Assembly: GCF_018691265.1 (NCBI RefSeq) | Contig: NW_024881324.1 | Coordinates: forward strand, 1,378,230 to 1,442,229 | Direction: 5' to 3' | DNA length: 64,000 nucleotides | DNA from: Tyto alba | Lineage: Eukaryota; Chordata; Aves; Strigiformes; Tytonidae | Shown: positions 23,490 to 34,290 of the stretch, in pieces | Layout of the letters: every line of letters starts with the position of its first letter | Position numbering within the stretch: position 1 is the first letter of the stretch | The notes under the pieces: model-generated | Told to the model about the DNA's origin: nothing | Database searches by the model: none | What the model saw: the letters and a program-made list of their open reading frames with translations, nothing else | Position numbers and translations under genes: made by a program

Positions 23490-26050
23490 GAATTATGAAA
23501 CCAGCAATTTTACAGAAAAGCTGTAACATTCAAGTTAGAAGCCTATATAAAAAGCTGTGTCCAGCATAGCATTGCTGACTTGCAGGCTGTAATCCCATCA
23601 GGACCTGAGGTTCTCCTTTAAGCTGCTGTGAATCCCCATTCTCTCATAACTTTACAGGGTGTGGTAATTTTCAGAATCCAAAATCCAGCTGTACTATCTT
23701 GGAAAAGACTATAGGAGACAGAGCTCAGCACGTTCTTTTCTGCACACCACTGATAGCTGCTTAACAATTGCCTGGCCAATCTTTGTGGGGTTTTTTGTTT
23801 GGTTTTTTTTTTTTTGTTTGTTTGTTTTTTTTTTTTTCTTACAAGCTCTTCAGAATAGGTTTTGTATCTAGCAGAACTATCTTGCACATTTTTCTCAACT
23901 ATTTCTGAAGCCACAGCTCTCTCTGACACTTGTTAGAACAAACCTAAAAATGCAGTGGTAAAAGAATAGTGGTTAGACTTGTTCATTCTTGGATTCCATG
24001 TGTAATAACATTAGCCAGAAGGAAATTTTTAGACATTTAAGGTCTATATAATCCAGTGCAGCATTGCTAAAACCAGAAGGCTGTGGGACCACATATAGCT
24101 GCAGTGGGGGTGTATAAATGAGCAAATTGCTAAATTGTAGTATCTTCACACCTCATCACACCGCACACTGCGTGCACCCAAGGTTGCTGCTTAAATGGCT
24201 ACAGTTGTCCTCGGGAGCCAGCACCTTTGCATAGCCAAAGGCTGCCTGATTTGCAAAAAAGTGAGCGTCAGTTATTATATGTAAAACAATGAGCTTAACG
24301 CTTGGATCACAAGCTCTGTCTGTAGGCTTGGCAGTTGAAAAGTCCCCAAGTGCTTGTAGGGAAAACTTAACTAATTTTATCTAGACGATATTGAATAGCA
24401 GTAAACATGGAATACGGAATATGTCTTCGATCACTTAAAAAAAAATTTAAAAGTCTTATTCTCACTTATGCAAAAATGCATTGCCTTTGAAAATCTGTTT
24501 ATCTTGATTTCAACAATGATGGTGGAGTGACTTGGATTTAACCAGAAGACCAGCATATGAAAAATAATTCTCTAAGCAATCAAATCTGAGGAGTGGTTAA
24601 AAGGGATCGCTCAGTTATGCTGCAAGTAATCTGCATGGTTCTTTTGGATCATGAAATCCTTCCCCAGTTTTGTAAAACCTGGGAGAGGTTTTTTTTTTCC
24701 CCTTAGATCTAGAGGTACAGGGCATTCAACAGTATGATGAACTGTAGCCTGAGGCAATTCTCAAAGTTCTTATTATTGAACATCAGTAACCATCAGGAGT
24801 GCAAGAGGACTTGTGACACCCCTGGCCAGTTTGCTCAAGGATCTGTTATGGGGGTTAAAATCCTGGGGTTGTACATGGAAAGGCTTTTGGGGAAATTTGA
24901 CAGGTGCAAATATCAAGGGAGAAAGCTGACTTGTCTAGCTCTGAGTGGTGCAGAATAAAGGATCTTCATCATTTTCAGTATTACAGGTTAAAAAAAAAAA
25001 AAAATCCTGCTTGTGAATCTAAAGAGAATTCTGACCAACAGAGCCTTAAAGAACCCTTTTAGCTCATTACTGCCTCCAGAGGCATGACAAATTATCCTTT
25101 CCAGTTACCTGGTTATTTTTTGTGGGGTCAGAAACCAACCTCTACTTTTTATTTAACATTTCTTATGGAGGGGACAATTGAGATGTTCTTGTCTCTCTTT
25201 TTCAGAAGTGTGTCTAGTTTACTGCATTTGTCAGGCAGCTCCTTGAGGTAGTGTGGCCAATGGGCTTGTCTACTAAATCTATTAAGAAAAATATCCCAAT
25301 CATAAGATTATCCCTACACAGTTATACACCTGTCTATATTACATCTATTTTAAGAGCTATGGATTCAAGCCAGAAGAAAAAGTGCACCTTTTCTTGAGCT
25401 ATGCTAAACTTTTCTCTGCTAAAAGTTTCTCTGATGTACATTGAAAAATTTAAGAAGTCCCTGCAGTTTTGCAAGTAGGGCAGACAGTCACAACTTTGGT
25501 TTGTTTGACTATAAATTGCTGAAACAATGCAACTTAAAAACAATACAGTAGTACTGTATGACACTGTCAATATCATTTATAGCACAATTTTACACAAAGG
25601 CAGAAGTATCATAAAAAAAGAAGTAAGTCCTATCAGGTGCCCTAAAATGCCTTATGTCATAAATAAGTCAGATTTCTTAGAGGAAAGCAATAAAGTTCCA
25701 GCAGATTCTATTTTTCCCACTAAATAATCTCCCTGACCTTTTTCACTAACTTCACAATAACAGTGCTTGAAGAAGCAAGGAAACACGATGAGGGATTCAT
25801 ATGGCACACTTGTGTCTAAAGCACAAAGAGAATGTGGAAGAGCACTGATGGTACTAGTACACAAAAGACAACATGGAATATAAGACAATGCATGTAAAAG
25901 GGAAAAAAAAAAGGATACTAATCAAAATCAGTGGGCTGAATATTTATAAAGGAAGACATTGACAAAAGACTGGATGGAGGAGAAATTAAGTAAATGGATT
26001 TGGAGATTTTAAAGGTCTCTTGCTAAGTAAATAGTACCAGAAAGATATAC
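23490..26050. other. Non-coding stretch, little recognised
   Basis: No supported gene. Two TATATAA-type motifs (23543-23550 and 24044-24051) are each followed by a similar short context but have no promoter evidence beyond that. 25543-25559 is a perfect small palindrome (ATACAGTA-G-TACTGTAT). 23780-23836 is T/G-rich simple sequence. Confidence 0.45.
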
Positions 26051-26056
26051 AGCCCG

Positions 26057-26076
26057 CCCCCCCCCCCCCCCCCCCC
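26057..26076. repeat. Poly-C tract, 20 bp
   Basis: Twenty consecutive C. Long C/G homopolymers are rare compared with A/T ones. The G-rich strand could form a quadruplex, and the tract is prone to length errors in sequencing. Confidence 0.85.
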
Positions 26077-27391
26077 AAGCTGCTGCTTTAATTTAGGAAA
26101 TAGTTTTAGTCATAGTTGTCATATAGAAATTGAGTGGTAGAGTAACACTAGGCATGAATTTGGCACTGGAAGAGGCATTATTAAGCTTTTTACTTCAGAA
26201 TTCCTAATTCCTAGGAGTTTTTTTACATTAAAAGTAATAACTTCTACTGGAAGTATTTTTCTTTATTATCACCAGGAAAATAATCTTGTCTTTCTAGTGT
26301 TCCATCTTCTGTAGATAATTCTTACATTACATGAGAGAAACATTGCTGAAGGTTCTTATACTGTACTTCATAATGGAGTATGAAGAAACAATTAGATTTT
26401 TAAGACAATGACAACTAAAGCCTTGTTCTGTGACTGTTAAAATCTATAAAGAAAAATATTTGTTTCTTAAAGGAGAAAAAAAAATCCCAGACAAAAGGTT
26501 TTATCACCTGAGCAAGGTAGAAAAATGTTAAGAGCATAACTGATGAAAATAAATAATCCTGCAAGTGTTGATGCCAGAAAGAACTGAAATTGCCCTTTAC
26601 TCACTGAAACAAAGCATTCAAATTAGAAAAGAAGATAGCATAAAGGCTCCCACATCAGTACAGTACTACTTTCTGGAAAACAAATTTTTTACTGCTACTC
26701 TTCAGCTCCCCAAAACTGTGAACGTGCCGAGTGCTGTGCAAGTACAGTAGTTCCAACAATACAGGGCTGTTATTTTTATACAAAGGCACTTTATAATTAG
26801 AGCTAATAATTATAATTTTTCCTTCTTCCAACTATCAAATCTCACTGCCACAATCAAGGTTTCCAAAAAATATAACTCTCTGCCTTTAAATTAATCCTCA
26901 ATATATAGAAAACCGCAGTCTATTGACTGTTGTCTAGTAATGCATCAGCTGGCCAGGGGTCGTCAGGTTTCAGAAGGTCTTTTGCACAGATAAGCTGTGC
27001 ATAGTTTATCTGTGTAAATATTGAAAGTACTTGGGTGTGATAAAACCAATAACCCAGTATTCTCTCTCTTTGTGTAGCTAATACTCAAGATTTGTTTTGA
27101 TTTGAATCTTTGTATATTAGCACGTGATATATGCTCCACAATTCCTCTGGTAGATGTTTATTCTTAATTTTTTTCAGTCGTCTCTACACACGATCAGTAT
27201 AGCTCTTTAGTATGAGTTCTCAAGTAGTGTTTTGTGTTCTTCAGAGTATCAGTATTGTTCATCAGTTAACATTATTTCAGCAAATATAATTAAAGACTAT
27301 TTGTAAATGGGACTTCTTGCTGATCCTCACTGGAACACAATAGCTTTTCAAATCAATATGGCTATAATTATATCCAAGGTTTGCCCTTCAA

Positions 27392-27416
27392 ACCCAGGAA
27401 GTAAAACTTCCTGGGT
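27392..27416. repeat. Perfect 11-bp inverted repeat, paired ETS-like sites
   Basis: ACCCAGGAAGT (27392-27402) is followed by a 3-nt AAA spacer and its exact complement (27406-27416). Each arm contains CAGGAAGT, an ETS-family core, so two sites face each other with their GGAA cores 7 bp apart. Paired inverted ETS sites are known to bind ETS1 cooperatively in the stromelysin (MMP3) promoter, although there the spacing is 4 bp. As RNA the sequence would form a tight hairpin. Confidence 0.6.
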
Positions 27417-28703
27417 AAAAAAGAAAATCTGATCAAAGAATAGCAAAAATCTGGGGAAAGAATAGTTACAAAATGAATCCATAGTATTTCAATTCATGTG
27501 ATGCCAATTCTGGTGCACTGGGGTATGTAGGCGTCTAGATAATGATAATATTTCATTCACCTAGTGTCAGTTTAAAAAACCAGAAGTATTTCCTACTTAC
27601 AGTGGTTCTAAAAATCAGGGTTTAGGCTGTCTTCTGTGAACATGGGAAGCTGTGACTGATTCAGGTCTCCCACAAAGACCCGATCCTGTTTGATTAGTTC
27701 TAGCAGATACTTAGCAGTTGCCCACCGTAGTAGAAGTTGTCATTACTCTGCCACCATATTAGCTTTAGACCTTGCTATTAAAGAAGATGTACTTATTCTT
27801 ACTCAGTGTTAGTGCCAACCCTGAAATAAGAAGAGCAGTACAATTCCAAAATGCCCCAAAGTTACTCTCCGGAGACAAGGCTGTTGATGACTTATCCTAG
27901 ATCAATCATCATTGAAGGTCGCCTGTCCTATTTGGCAATATTTGTTCAGTAACTAATAAAGATCAGCCTGCAGTTATTTATATTAGGTTATCATCTCTCC
28001 AGGGTGAAGCTTAATCCATTTTGCAATGTTTTCCCCAACAAGACAACATGAGTTTCTCTGTCTGAAAATGAATTAAGTGCATGGTTTCTAAATATGGGAT
28101 CTGACATTGTTCTTGTTACAAAAAGCAATTTATTCCCCAAAAGGCTTACACTTCAGAGGTTATATAAAAAGGTTCAAATATCAGTGCTATCCATTTTTCA
28201 ATTACTGGGCTTCCTAACACCACTAGCTTTTGGACAGATAAGCAGTGGTATCAGTTTTCTTATTCAACATCTCATAGGTTTCCAATTCAGCATCCCAGAG
28301 AAAGCAAATTTATTGTAATACATTTAGCTGGTTTTGAAGCAGTAGTATCCCGATTGTTTCCCACAAGACTATATGGTATATCAAATAGTATCTTAAAGGG
28401 ATATTTATGAAGCACTAGATACTAATGATTGTGATTATTGCTGTAGATTAGAAAGCTTGACTATTGCCAGACTTGCTTATCAATTTAAAATTTTTAATAA
28501 TAGAAAGAAAATAGATTTCATCTACCAATGAAAATTGAAGTACTTTCATGAAATAAGACTATTCTGAGATGGTTCTCTCTCCAAACATTATTATACAGTT
28601 CAAACAAACAAAGGTGAGAATAATAGACAGAACTTTTGCATAACATTCTATATGTGTCTGTAGTTTCTGTAGCAATTAGCAATATCAAATTGGAGGGCAT
28701 AAT

Positions 28704-28740
28704 CAATACTATTAGTTATAACATATTATTAATAGTATTG
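28704..28740. repeat. Perfect 11-bp inverted repeat
   Basis: CAATACTATTA (28704-28714) and its exact complement (28730-28740) surround a 15-nt AT-rich loop that contains a smaller palindrome (GTTATAAC). It could be a cruciform-prone site or a relic of a tiny inverted-repeat transposon. AT-rich DNA yields such palindromes by chance fairly often. Confidence 0.6.
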
Positions 28741-29817
28741 TTAATTATGATAATAATAATGGCTTTTTAATTAAAATGTTCTCTCTGATCAAGATATCCT
28801 ATCACTCAGGTATAGTAAGTAGTATATTAAAATGTTTATTCTTTACAAAGTTAATAAAATTCTTTTTTCTATAATTTCTGACCATACTTTATGGACAACA
28901 CAGCCAAGCTTTGACATATTTTAATTGGCAAAATGTCATGGGAAATCTTGCAGAGTTATGGATCAGCACTGAGTCATAGCAGCAGGTCTAGGGTTTGCTT
29001 CTGCCAGGAATTTCTTGGAGGAGGAAAAGAAAATATTGATAAGTTCTAAGCCGGAGTGGGAAGCTTGGTATGATGGAACAGTTACTAAATCTGCCAAAAA
29101 TACTCATCTGATGCTGTCTAAAATATGATAACTTTCGGATACTGTAGATTGCAGAAACTCATTGTTTTAATTTCACATGAAGGCTGTGGTAAGAAATTAT
29201 ATGTGTTAATCTGAATTTGCTTCCAAATCATGTCTTTTTGTTATTGTTATTTCTGACAAATTAATCTTTCCGATTTCAGTAGGTCAAGCAGATGTTTGTA
29301 GGGTACTTTAAAAAAAAAGAAAAAAAAAAAAGGAGGAAAAAGGAAGGAACCACTGCAGAGAAATGAGAACAATTGCTCAGAACCTGAAATGTTATAATAC
29401 AAATAATGTAAGCATAGTGGCTTAGCCGACATTGCTGGTACAGGGAAATGCAAGGGCACAATTTGTTTGGAAAAGATACAAATAAGTGTTGTGTTAATCT
29501 TGCACATCAACAACATCAGAGCCTATCTTGCAAAAAGAAAGAATTCATGGAATCGATAAGATCATTTTTTTTTCCCAGGAAAAATAAATAGGGAAAACTT
29601 TAAAGGTGAAAAATATTCTTCTATGTTCATGTTTATGTTCGCCTTTGGCTGAAGGACAGCTTTGCAGTGGTGGCTCTGAGATTCTTACTGTCAGAAAGTG
29701 TGCTATTGTACGAAGTTGTAAGGAATACTGAGTTAAACTATGGATTTAAAGAGAAATTAGAACAGAATAAACTAAAGCACTGATTCATCAAAGACAGATT
29801 TTCCCAAATTAACCTTT

Positions 29818-29897
29818 TTGATAAAATAAGTCTTATTTTATCAAGAGGAACTTAGTGAGCTTTATCAAGTGAGAACTTAGTGAGTTTTCATCAAGCT
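29818..29897. repeat. 13-bp palindrome followed by a short tandem duplication
   Basis: TTGATAAAATAAG (29818-29830), one T, then its exact complement (29832-29844) make a 27-bp near-perfect palindrome. It runs straight into an imperfect tandem duplication of about 28 bp (TATCAAG-GAACTTAGTGAG-TTT), 29839-29893. A palindrome abutting a duplication suggests replication slippage or template switching at a hairpin. Confidence 0.65.
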
Positions 29898-30880
29898 TTT
29901 AAAAGACAAGAAAAAGAAGTAATTCAGAACTACATGGAAAAATAATGGTAGAGCTGAAGATGATGGGAAATGCAAGAAATGTAAGATAGCTGAAGATCTG
30001 GTTACAGGAAAGTCTACCAGAAGTTATCCTAAATGGACAACTATGAAAAAAAGGGATTCCCTGGTAACAGGAAGAATTGATCTTGGGGCTGAATTTTTTT
30101 ACTACTTTCATCTGTGATACAGAGAAAATACTGAGATGGTATTCATCAAGTCTGCAGAGAGCAAAATGTTGTGAGACACTGTTAATCTCAAAGAAGATTA
30201 TGCAGAAAAAAGATGGGGAAGGAGAGGGGTGGGAACTGAACAGTCAAAATGAGGTGATTTCCAGCAACACAGAATTAAACTTAATTTTCTGAATGTTCTG
30301 AATATAAGCTAATCATAATGTGGTTGCAAAAAAGACAAGTATTACTTTAAAACATGAATGAAGGTTTATCCATTTGAGATGGAGAAGTCTTAACATCATA
30401 CAGCAAAGCTTGTGTACAACCTCATCTGGAATAATGCTTAAACTGTGATTATTCATGCTCAGGAAAAAGAAAATCAAACTGAAAAAGTGTAGATACGCTA
30501 CTACTAGTATTGCCATGAGAAGCACAATCTAGGTAAATTAAAAGATATTCCACCTAGTAATAAGGAGGTTGAAAAGACAGACTGTCATCTATAAATATTT
30601 TGTGTCAGTTAACACAAAAAAGGGAGAAGAGTTATTTAAGCAAAAGTACGATTATGTCACAAAATAGGTATGGGAGGTGGAATGCCTGCAAATAAATACA
30701 GTCCAGAAATAAGAAAAAATGATTCTAACCATAAGACAAGTAGCATTATTTCTGGTTAAGGCAGTGAGATAAAGAAATCAAACTGATTTTGAGAGGAATC
30801 TATGTAAATTTTTTAGGTAATAAAGTTGATAGCCATGGCAAATGACTGAATGTAGTGACTCAGACTGTTTTCCATCCTAG

Positions 30881-30945
30881 ATCCTGTGTTTCCAGTGGAA
30901 AAAGAAAACACTCAAAAAACTGAACTGAATCTGAAATGAATCAAG
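30881..30945 (+). other. Candidate 65-bp non-coding exon
   Basis: The upstream side is a good acceptor (GTTTTCCATCCTAG ending at 30880). The downstream side is CAAG then GTAAGC, a strong donor. All three frames contain stops, so it would be a UTR or long-non-coding-RNA exon. It lies about 1.9 kb before the similar segment at 32806-32867, which makes a spliced non-coding transcript in this area plausible. Confidence 0.22.
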
Positions 30946-32339
30946 GTAAGCTATTTATAAATTAAAAAGTACTTCAAAATTTGTCATGCTGGAGTTCATT
31001 AAGAGATTTTGGTTATTACCTGATTCTAATATTTGGAATGGTGATAGATCTTATTAGAGAAATTTATTCCTCCTCCCATTTTCCTTTTCAACTCTCTAAA
31101 ACTACCTTTTCCTATGAACCTAAAGACTGCTTTTATGTACATCTCGTGAGAATGTATGAGACTATTGGGGTGGGGCAGCTAAATCTTCTTTGCTTCATGT
31201 AATTCCATCAAGATGTTCCCAAGACAAAATCCACCTGAGGGAAGAACACAATACCTGGTTAGCCTGAATAAATTAATACCAGTTACAGAACACTCTTATT
31301 TCTGTTTGATATGACGAGCTTCACTGCAATGTGATGCAGAGATTCTGAGCTATGAAGGATTTATCTTTTTTTAGAAGTGAAGTAACTGAATTAGCATGTG
31401 GCTTAAGTGCCTGCTTGAAAGCACTGAATTTATTGAGGGTTCCCTCCTTTAAAATAATTGCAGAGTTGCTAGGGTATTTGTAGCTGCTAAGTTCATACTT
31501 AGGTAAGGGTGTAATTACTGTGTAATGTGTATGCAGAGGTCATAGAACAGGGCTTTGGATTGCTTACGTTTTGTTTCTGTGGGCAAAACCAGAATCTCAG
31601 CTGGTACTTGGGGATTTATCTTAATTAATATCTCATATTCAGGTCTTACCTTAAAATCTATCCTACTGCAACCGATTCAGTTATTTATTTGCAATTTTCA
31701 GTTATTTATTTTGTTACTATAGCTTCTAAGGTTCTTCTACTGCTATTGTGTGGGATCAAGTAATCAACATTTATCATTACAATATTATGATTTACATGAG
31801 GTTTATAGTCGCTGTTTACACAGTATTCATATATACTATATTTGTCATTGTATTTAGAAAACATGGACATGAGTATGGCATCAGTTATTTAATAAAATTC
31901 TTTGAATTAGGAATCTTTGTTTTACTAGGAATGGTTAGTAAGATGAATACACTAGCCTAAATTAGTTATTTTCTTTCCTCCATTGATAATTAGCACTAGA
32001 GGGGATGGGTGTGAGTTACCTATTAACTCCAATTGCTGTGTTTAGCAGTGCATCCAGGAAAAATGCATTATCAGTCACAGTAAAAACCTGCTTCTTTTCT
32101 CGTGTTTATTTTAAGAAGTTATCAGAAATGGGAAACTTCCAGCTGTGGCAGACTCACACTGCACTTTGTTCAAACTGATGTTTGTTTATGTTGTATATTG
32201 GGCATATCAATACCTGCATTACTGCTTAACAGTGTTAATTTCTTCTGACTACAAAAAGTGCCAGTGTAGTATTTACCCTGATGATATTGGACCAGCACTA
32301 AAGAATCTGTATTTATATAAACTGCTTCATCACATGGAG

Positions 32340-32420
32340 TCAAATTCTGCCACATTTAGATATATATAGTTAGCTCCATTGACTTCAGTGGAGTCAGGAA
32401 ATAATTTGACTCTGTTATTT
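32340..32420. repeat. Relic of an ancient amniote interspersed repeat
   Basis: The text around CAAATTCTGCC, then CTCCATTGACTTCAGTGGAG (32373-32392), then AATTTGACTCTG matches, from memory, a very old element spread through reptile and bird genomes in which a self-complementary core (close to CTCCATTGA-TCAATGGAG) is flanked by the motif for 'AAATTCTGC'. The two sides are roughly inverted copies of each other. The age and exact family cannot be fixed by eye. Confidence 0.45.
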
Positions 32421-32805
32421 AAAAATGAATGGAATTTCAGTTTAGCACACAGCCTTGCAAAGTCATGAATTCTTCCACATCAGGTACTACCTTCATGAAA
32501 CAGCTGTTACTTATTTTCATATGGTTCAGAAACTCTTGTTCTATCAAAGGAGCCTCATGATTGTATCTATTTATATAAACTGTGTTTGTAGCTTAAAGTA
32601 AGCAAGTTCTTATAGTTCAGTTGATGAGTTATACTGAAATATGAAGCTTAGAACACTGTAAATTGTTAGAAGTAATGAATATTTAATAACATGGATTTGC
32701 ACACAACGATAACATAATTAATGGTGTGCAGCATATCTGGTCAAACAAATTAACTATATGCTCATAACCAAACTCGACACCCTTGCTTTTTTTTTTCCCC
32801 TCCAG

Positions 32806-32867
32806 ATAACTGACATCTACAATAAATATGATAGCTGCAGGATATAGACATCAAAGTACAGGGAGAG
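32806..32867 (+). other. Candidate 62-bp non-coding exon with strong splice signals
   Basis: A long uninterrupted pyrimidine tract (CTTTT then T-rich, CCCCTCCAG, ending at 32805) makes one of the best acceptors in the window. Sixty-two bases later AGAG is followed by GTACGTAAG, a good donor. Each frame meets a stop within the segment. With the 30881-30945 segment it suggests a plus-strand non-coding transcript. Chance pairing of the two signals cannot be excluded. Confidence 0.28.
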
Positions 32868-33202
32868 GTACGTAAGTAAAAAGGTAAATTCTGTGGTCAG
32901 GAGTGAGAAGGGAGAGTGAGCACCTAGATTTTCAAAGCTTAGGTTTTGCAAGTGGTGAACTATCTGAAGAGAGGCCTGCTTGTAAAGTGTCTCATGCTGA
33001 CAGTAGCCTGAACTCTAATCCCACCTTCTATTTGTGTCACCTAAAGCTCACATTCGACTCTGCACAAATTACCACCACAGTTACTTCAAAAGACAGGTTG
33101 AAGAGGACTTTCTATCCTTGTGATACTGTATTTCATCTGCATAAAGCATCACTCGTCTTACTGTATTTCATCTAGTAGCCAGTGCCTTCATAATGACTGC
33201 CG

Positions 33203-33207
33203 CTATG
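33203..33207. repeat. Target-site duplication, left copy
   Basis: CTATG immediately precedes the solo LTR and is repeated exactly at 34286-34290. Confidence 0.75.
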
Positions 33208-33364
33208 CGTCTTGGGTTTGAGTGAGTAGTGGAGTTTTTTGGTAGCAGGGGAGGGGGCTGAAGCAATGGACCCCTGTGAGAAGCTTCTTGAAGCTCCCCT
33301 GGCTCCAAGTCAGCCCCACTTCTGCACCAAGGCCGAGCCCATCAGCTGCACCTCTGCGATAACG

Positions 33365-33372
33365 TATTTAAG
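33365..33372 (+). promoter_or_regulatory. TATA-like box of the LTR promoter
   Basis: TATTTAAG lies in the first fifth of the LTR on the same strand as the polyadenylation signal, as expected for U3. Activity is unknown. Confidence 0.5.
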
Positions 33373-34091
33373 AAGGGACGTGGTAAGGGGGAGTTGGACT
33401 TGTGAGGAGGAGTTGCGGCAGCTGCATGAACACCAAGGTCAGTGGAGGAACGGAGGAAGAAAGGAGGGGGGAGGTGTGCTGGAGCAGAGACCCCCCTGTA
33501 CCCTGTGGGGAGATGGCAGGGCGGCCCCCCCTGCCACCCATGGAGATCTACGGTGGAGCAGACATTGATGTAGGGCCTGTGAGGGGCCTCTCATGGACAA
33601 CTAGGGTGACTGTGCCTGAAGGAGGCTGGGGCCTTGTGGGAAGAAGCAGCCCCCGTTGTTGTAGTTGGGCACTGGGAGGATTGCAGTGTGCGGGGGTGTC
33701 CCACGCTGGAGCAGCTCGGGAAGGGCTGCAGCTGTGGGAAGGACTCCAGTTGGAGGGAGTTGGTGTCCCACGCCAGAGCGGTGTAAGGAAACGCTGCAGC
33801 CTGTGGGAGGAACTCATGTTGGAGAGAATTTGTGGAGGACTGTCTCCTGTGAGAGGGGGACCACGATGGAGCAGGGGGAAGAAGTTCCAGAAGCTCCTCC
33901 CACCGCAGATGGCAGAAGTGGCAGCACTGACTGCACCCCCCCATTCCCTGCCCCTGCGCCGCTGAGGGAGGAGGTAGAGATATCGGGAGCAGAGCTGAGC
34001 CCGGGAAGAAGGGAGGGATGGGGGGAAGGTGTTCTCAAGATGTGGCAATGCTTCTCACTGTCCTACTCTGTTATGTGTTGTTAGTGTCTGT

Positions 34092-34097
34092 AATAAA
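34092..34097 (+). terminator. LTR polyadenylation signal AATAAA
   Basis: AATAAA is followed by a T-rich, GT-containing stretch (TTCTGTTCTTTTTT), the usual downstream element. It lies about 190 bp before the LTR end, a normal place for the R/U5 border. Confidence 0.65.
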
Positions 34098-34285
34098 TTT
34101 CTGTTCTTTTTTCCTTCCCCTAATGAGTCTGCCTTTTGCCCATGACCATAATGGGTGAGCCACCCCTCCCTGTCCTATCTCAAATCCCAAGTCGTTGCTT
34201 ATTTTCTCCTTATCAGCGCTGGGGGGAAAGGGGGGAGTGAGCAGCTGTGTGGTGCTCAGTTGCCTTCTGAGCTCAAACCATGACA

Positions 34286-34290
34286 CTATG
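34286..34290. repeat. Target-site duplication, right copy
   Basis: CTATG directly follows the LTR end ACCATGACA and matches the left copy exactly. Confidence 0.75.

Larger units (their letters stand above)
27420..30880. other. AT-rich non-coding stretch with small inverted repeats
   Basis: No gene or transposon was recognised. The palindromes at 28704-28740 and 29818-29844 are listed separately. 29309-29330 is an A-rich tract. Confidence 0.5.
33208..34285 (+). mobile_element. Solo LTR of an avian endogenous retrovirus (ERVL-like)
   Basis: A 1078-bp GC-rich block is flanked by exact 5-bp duplications (CTATG). Its ends are imperfect inverted repeats: the left end reads CGTCTTGGGTTTGAG, and the right end read on the minus strand gives TGTCATGGTTTGAGC. 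This terminal pattern, a TATTTAAG TATA-like box at 33365-33372 and AATAAA at 34092-34097 set the orientation as plus. The middle, 33690-33865, carries degenerate repeats of about 65 bp built around GTGGGA-GGACTC-GTTGGAG. I recall the same layout, including the GAGTCTGCCTTTTGCCCATGAC segment after AATAAA, from LTRs abundant in neoavian genomes. A 5-bp duplication fits ERVL-class integration. No gag, pol or env remains; recombination between two LTRs would have removed them. Long frames on both strands (for example 33402-33965 plus and 33548-34048 minus) follow from GC richness. Confidence 0.85.

Noticed and set aside
23543..24060. Two TATATAA-type boxes with similar downstream text (CCAG, GCATTGCT)
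   Set aside because: The shared text is only about 8 plus 8 bp in AT-rich DNA. There is no initiator, CpG island or downstream exon to support a promoter or a duplication.
31485..31503. Possible 19-bp microexon (TTGTAG acceptor, CTTAG then GTAAGG)
   Set aside because: The acceptor tract is weak and the segment is too short to judge without RNA data.
33402..34048. Long open frames on both strands (187 and 166 codons)
   Set aside because: They lie wholly inside the solo LTR, on opposite strands and in GC-rich repeated sequence. No viral or cellular protein is recognisable.
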